A stretch of DNA of 8,427 nt, taken from the NCBI GenBank assembly GCA_002790175.1, contig PFUQ01000100.1, forward strand, positions 1 through 8,427, in the 5' to 3' direction. Shown here piece after piece: positions 6,808 through 8,427 of this stretch. Every line of letters begins with the position of its first letter. Position 1 is the first letter of the stretch. The notes beneath the pieces were generated by a model. It did not search any database. It worked only from the letters and a program-made list of their open reading frames with translations, and was not told the DNA's origin. The DNA comes from Flavobacteriales bacterium CG_4_9_14_3_um_filter_32_8 (GTDB lineage Bacteria; Bacteroidota; Bacteroidia; Flavobacteriales_E; Vicingaceae). The position numbers were made by a program, and so were the translations under genes.

Positions 6808-7371
6808 ATGATTCAAATAAAAGACACTGTAATTTCAGAATTGTTATTAGAACGGAAATTCGTTTGCAACTTGAACGCTTGTTTAGGGGCGTGTTGTATT
6901 GAGGGTGATGCAGGAGCACCGCTAGAAGATGAAGAGTTGGCTGAATTGGAAAAGGTGTTTCCGATAGTTAAAGAATACCTTTCCGAAAAGGCAATTAAAG
7001 CACTCGAAGAAGATCTTTATGTAATTGATGACGATGGTGAGTTTGTTACTCAGTTGGTGGATGGAGGAGAATGTGCGTATGTTGTTTTTGATGAAAAAGG
7101 AGGAACAAAATGTGCCATAGAAATGGCGTACAATGATGGAAAAACAAAATTTAAAAAACCAATTTCTTGTCATTTATTTCCTGTTCGTTTAACTAAATAC
7201 AAAGATTTTACTGCTGTAAATTATGCGTATTGGAATATTTGTGATGATGCTTGCGTTCTTGGAGAAAAATTAGGAGTTAAAACCTATCAATTTTTAAAAG
7301 AACCACTCCTTAGAAAATTTGGTGAAGAATGGTTTAAAGAGCTAGAGTTGGTTGACGAACATTTGAAATAA
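6808..7371 (+). CDS. DUF3109 family protein, Cys-rich, putative metal or Fe-S binding
   Basis: The 187-residue cytoplasmic protein (no signal peptide or membrane segment) resembles DUF3109, a conserved Bacteroidota family of unknown function. It has nine cysteines. Four cluster near the N-terminus (C20, C25, C29, C30, in FVCNLNACLGACCIEGDAG); the others are C89 (GGECAYV), C102 (TKCAIE), C121 (ISCHLFPVR) and C145 and C149 (ICDDACVLG). The CC pair and the later CHLFPVR segment recall YkgJ/CxxCxxCC-type proteins thought to bind zinc or an Fe-S cluster; metal binding here is an inference. The acidic helical stretch at 33-70 is typical of the family. The product looks full length. It follows the aldolase on the same strand, but nothing ties the two in function. 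Confidence 0.8.
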   Translation: MIQIKDTVISELLLERKFVCNLNACLGACCIEGDAGAPLEDEELAELEKVFPIVKEYLSEKAIKALEEDLYVIDDDGEFVTQLVDGGECAYVVFDEKGGTKCAIEMAYNDGKTKFKKPISCHLFPVRLTKYKDFTAVNYAYWNICDDACVLGEKLGVKTYQFLKEPLLRKFGEEWFKELELVDEHLK

Positions 7372-7402
7372 AAGTCGTTTTTAAGATTCCATAATAATTT
7401 AT

Positions 7403-7410
7403 TACTTTTA
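7403..7410 (+). promoter_or_regulatory. Candidate -7 element for the TPR/PD40 gene
   Basis: TACTTTTA, the same octamer used in front of the aldolase gene, lies 26 bases before the ATG at 7437. Upstream only a T-rich GTTTTTA (7377-7383) is found in place of TTG. The 65-bp gap has no visible terminator for the preceding gene. Confidence 0.35.
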
Positions 7411-7436
7411 TTTCTTTTAATTAATCATTTTCTTAA

Positions 7437-8087
7437 ATGAAACGGTTTAGATTTTTTCTTTTGGTAGTTATTTTTTCTATTTTTTCTATAGCTATTTCTG
7501 GTCAAAACAAAACGATAACATTAAATACAAAGGAGTTTAGTCCTGCCGATAAAGCTGAATTAGACAAAGCAGAAGAAATGTATTTAGAAGCTAATTATTT
7601 AGCTGCTTTGCCCATTTATCAGCAATTAAATGTATCATTTCCAGAAGAGTATTACATCATGTATCGTTTAGGAATGTGTTACTTAAAAAAGCAAGATGCT
7701 TACGAAAAAGCTGTTCAATATTTAAAACCAGTTGCAGAAAATCGACCAAACTCCGCAGATGTAAAATTTTATTTAGGAGTGGCTTATCATTTAACGTATC
7801 AATTTGATGAAGCGATTACCCTATTTAATGAATATTTAGCACAAGATATCATTAAAAGTCAACGACCAGTTACGGAGCAGTTTATCCAATATTGTAAAAA
7901 TGCAAAAGAATTGGTAGCAAATCCATTAGACGTTTCCATTACTAACATTGGAGCGCCTATTAATACTGAAGCTGCCGAATATGTTCCAGTAGTTTCCTCT
8001 GATGAACAGGTACTAGTTTTTACGTATATGGGAAGAAAATCAAAAGGAGGTTTTGAAGATGTTTTTAGTTCAGAAAAAAAATGGTGA
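7437..8087 (+). CDS. PorE-like TPR/PD40 envelope protein, N-terminal part (interrupted by a frame change)
   Basis: The 216 residues begin with a signal peptide (MKRFRFFLLV..., cleavage near G22/Q23). TPR-like helical repeats follow at about 41-135 (KAEEMYLEANYLAALPIYQQ, YYIMYRLGMCYLKK, VKFYLGVAYHL). From about 169 a WD40-like PD40 propeller blade begins (IGAPINTEAAEYVPVVSSDE, then LVFTYMGRKSKGGFEDVF). Proteins with TPR, PD40, a carboxypeptidase-regulatory-like domain and OmpA-like domain include PorE, a periplasmic T9SS component that binds peptidoglycan, and many paralogues; which one this is cannot be decided because the C-terminus is missing. The frame ends in TGA at 8085-8087 just after an A8 run, in the middle of the first blade, while matching PD40 sequence continues in the +1 frame. 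So this is the front part of a longer gene, not a complete short protein. Confidence 0.75.
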   Translation: MKRFRFFLLVVIFSIFSIAISGQNKTITLNTKEFSPADKAELDKAEEMYLEANYLAALPIYQQLNVSFPEEYYIMYRLGMCYLKKQDAYEKAVQYLKPVAENRPNSADVKFYLGVAYHLTYQFDEAITLFNEYLAQDIIKSQRPVTEQFIQYCKNAKELVANPLDVSITNIGAPINTEAAEYVPVVSSDEQVLVFTYMGRKSKGGFEDVFSSEKKW

Positions 8088-8427
8088 ATGGGCAGCCCCC
8101 ACTCCTTTAGGCGAAAATATTAATGGATTTGACCACGACGCTTGTATTGCACTCTCACCTGATGGGCAAACTCTGTTTATTTATAAAGATACTCGAGATA
8201 AAAAAGGTGAAATTTATTATAGCACCATTAATGGTCGCGATTGGGATACTCCAAAACCTCTTTTAGGCGAGGTTAATACAGCTCATTGGGAAGGTAGTGC
8301 TTCTATTTCTGCTGATGGAAAAACTTTATTTTTTACCAGTGATAAACCTGCTGGTTTAGGAGGAAGAGACATTTATAAAGCAACATTGATTAATGATAGC
8401 ATTTGGGGGAATATAGAAAACCTTGGT
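8059..8427 (+). CDS. PD40 propeller continuation of the TPR/PD40 gene in the +1 frame (partial)
   Basis: In this frame 123 codons run open to the window end. After the A8 run they give the expected rest of the propeller: NGEWAAPTPLGENINGFDHD, then the blades ALSPDGQTLFIYKD and SISADGKTLFFTSD, with GLGGRDIYKA near the end. These are typical PD40 blade signatures and continue the sequence broken off at 8087. The ATG at 8059 would be the first usable start and has AAAAGGAGG 8 bases before it, but this stretch also encodes the normal KGGF segment in the upstream frame, so I regard this as the same gene rather than a separate one. Seven A instead of eight would restore a single frame. The 3' end is beyond the window. 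Confidence 0.7.
   Translation, partial: MFLVQKKNGEWAAPTPLGENINGFDHDACIALSPDGQTLFIYKDTRDKKGEIYYSTINGRDWDTPKPLLGEVNTAHWEGSASISADGKTLFFTSDKPAGLGGRDIYKATLINDSIWGNIENLG
8074..8081 (+). other. A8 homopolymer at the frame break
   Basis: Eight consecutive A follow G8073. Upstream codons read GAA AAA AAA TGG TGA here; the downstream frame reads AAA AAA AAT GGT GAA TGG. One fewer A (or two more) would join both halves as ...SSEKNGEW..., which fits the PD40 blade pattern. Confidence 0.85.

Noticed and set aside
6922..7173. Minus-strand reading frame opposite the DUF3109 gene
   Set aside because: Composition is the complement of Lys/Glu-rich coding sequence; nothing else supports it.

Overview
The window looks like a chromosomal piece of a low-GC member of the Bacteroidota, probably of the Flavobacteriia type. 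The evidence is the AT-rich sequence, promoters of the TTG-N20-TAnnTTTG type, the near absence of Shine-Dalgarno sites, a type IX secretion (T9SS) C-terminal domain, a Bacteroidota-style YceI protein, a DUF3109 protein and a PorE-like TPR/PD40 protein. No mobile element, CRISPR array or prophage module is visible.

Layout, left to right. Positions 1-70 hold the probable 3' tail of an upstream gene. A YceI-family secreted protein (174-767) has a good promoter in front and a perfect hairpin terminator behind. Next come two large surface-protein genes on the same strand, 48 bp apart: a collagen-like protein with a C-terminal S74 self-cleaving chaperone domain (925-2496), and a 1004-residue repeat protein with Ig-like repeats, a PKD domain and a type B T9SS sorting domain (2545-5559). 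A perfect 38-bp palindrome (5575-5612) ends this unit and also serves a tRNA-Cys(GCA) gene on the opposite strand (5617-5687). A short divergent promoter region then leads to a threonine aldolase (5746-6771), a Cys-rich DUF3109 protein (6808-7371) that may be transcribed leaderless, and the start of a TPR/PD40 protein related to PorE-type envelope proteins (7437 to beyond the window end).

The TPR/PD40 gene is split by a frame change at a run of eight A (8074-8081). Homology-like protein sequence continues in the +1 frame to the end of the window. This may be a sequencing indel, a real pseudogene, a phase-variable switch or a slippage site.

The 925-5559 pair is the most distinctive part. It combines a trimerising collagen-like stalk that matures by self-cleavage with a long repeat protein sent out by T9SS, and both genes carry DNA-level internal repeats that can change length by recombination. 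The remaining genes are ordinary housekeeping or conserved-hypothetical genes. I do not see strong evidence for a wholly undescribed system.
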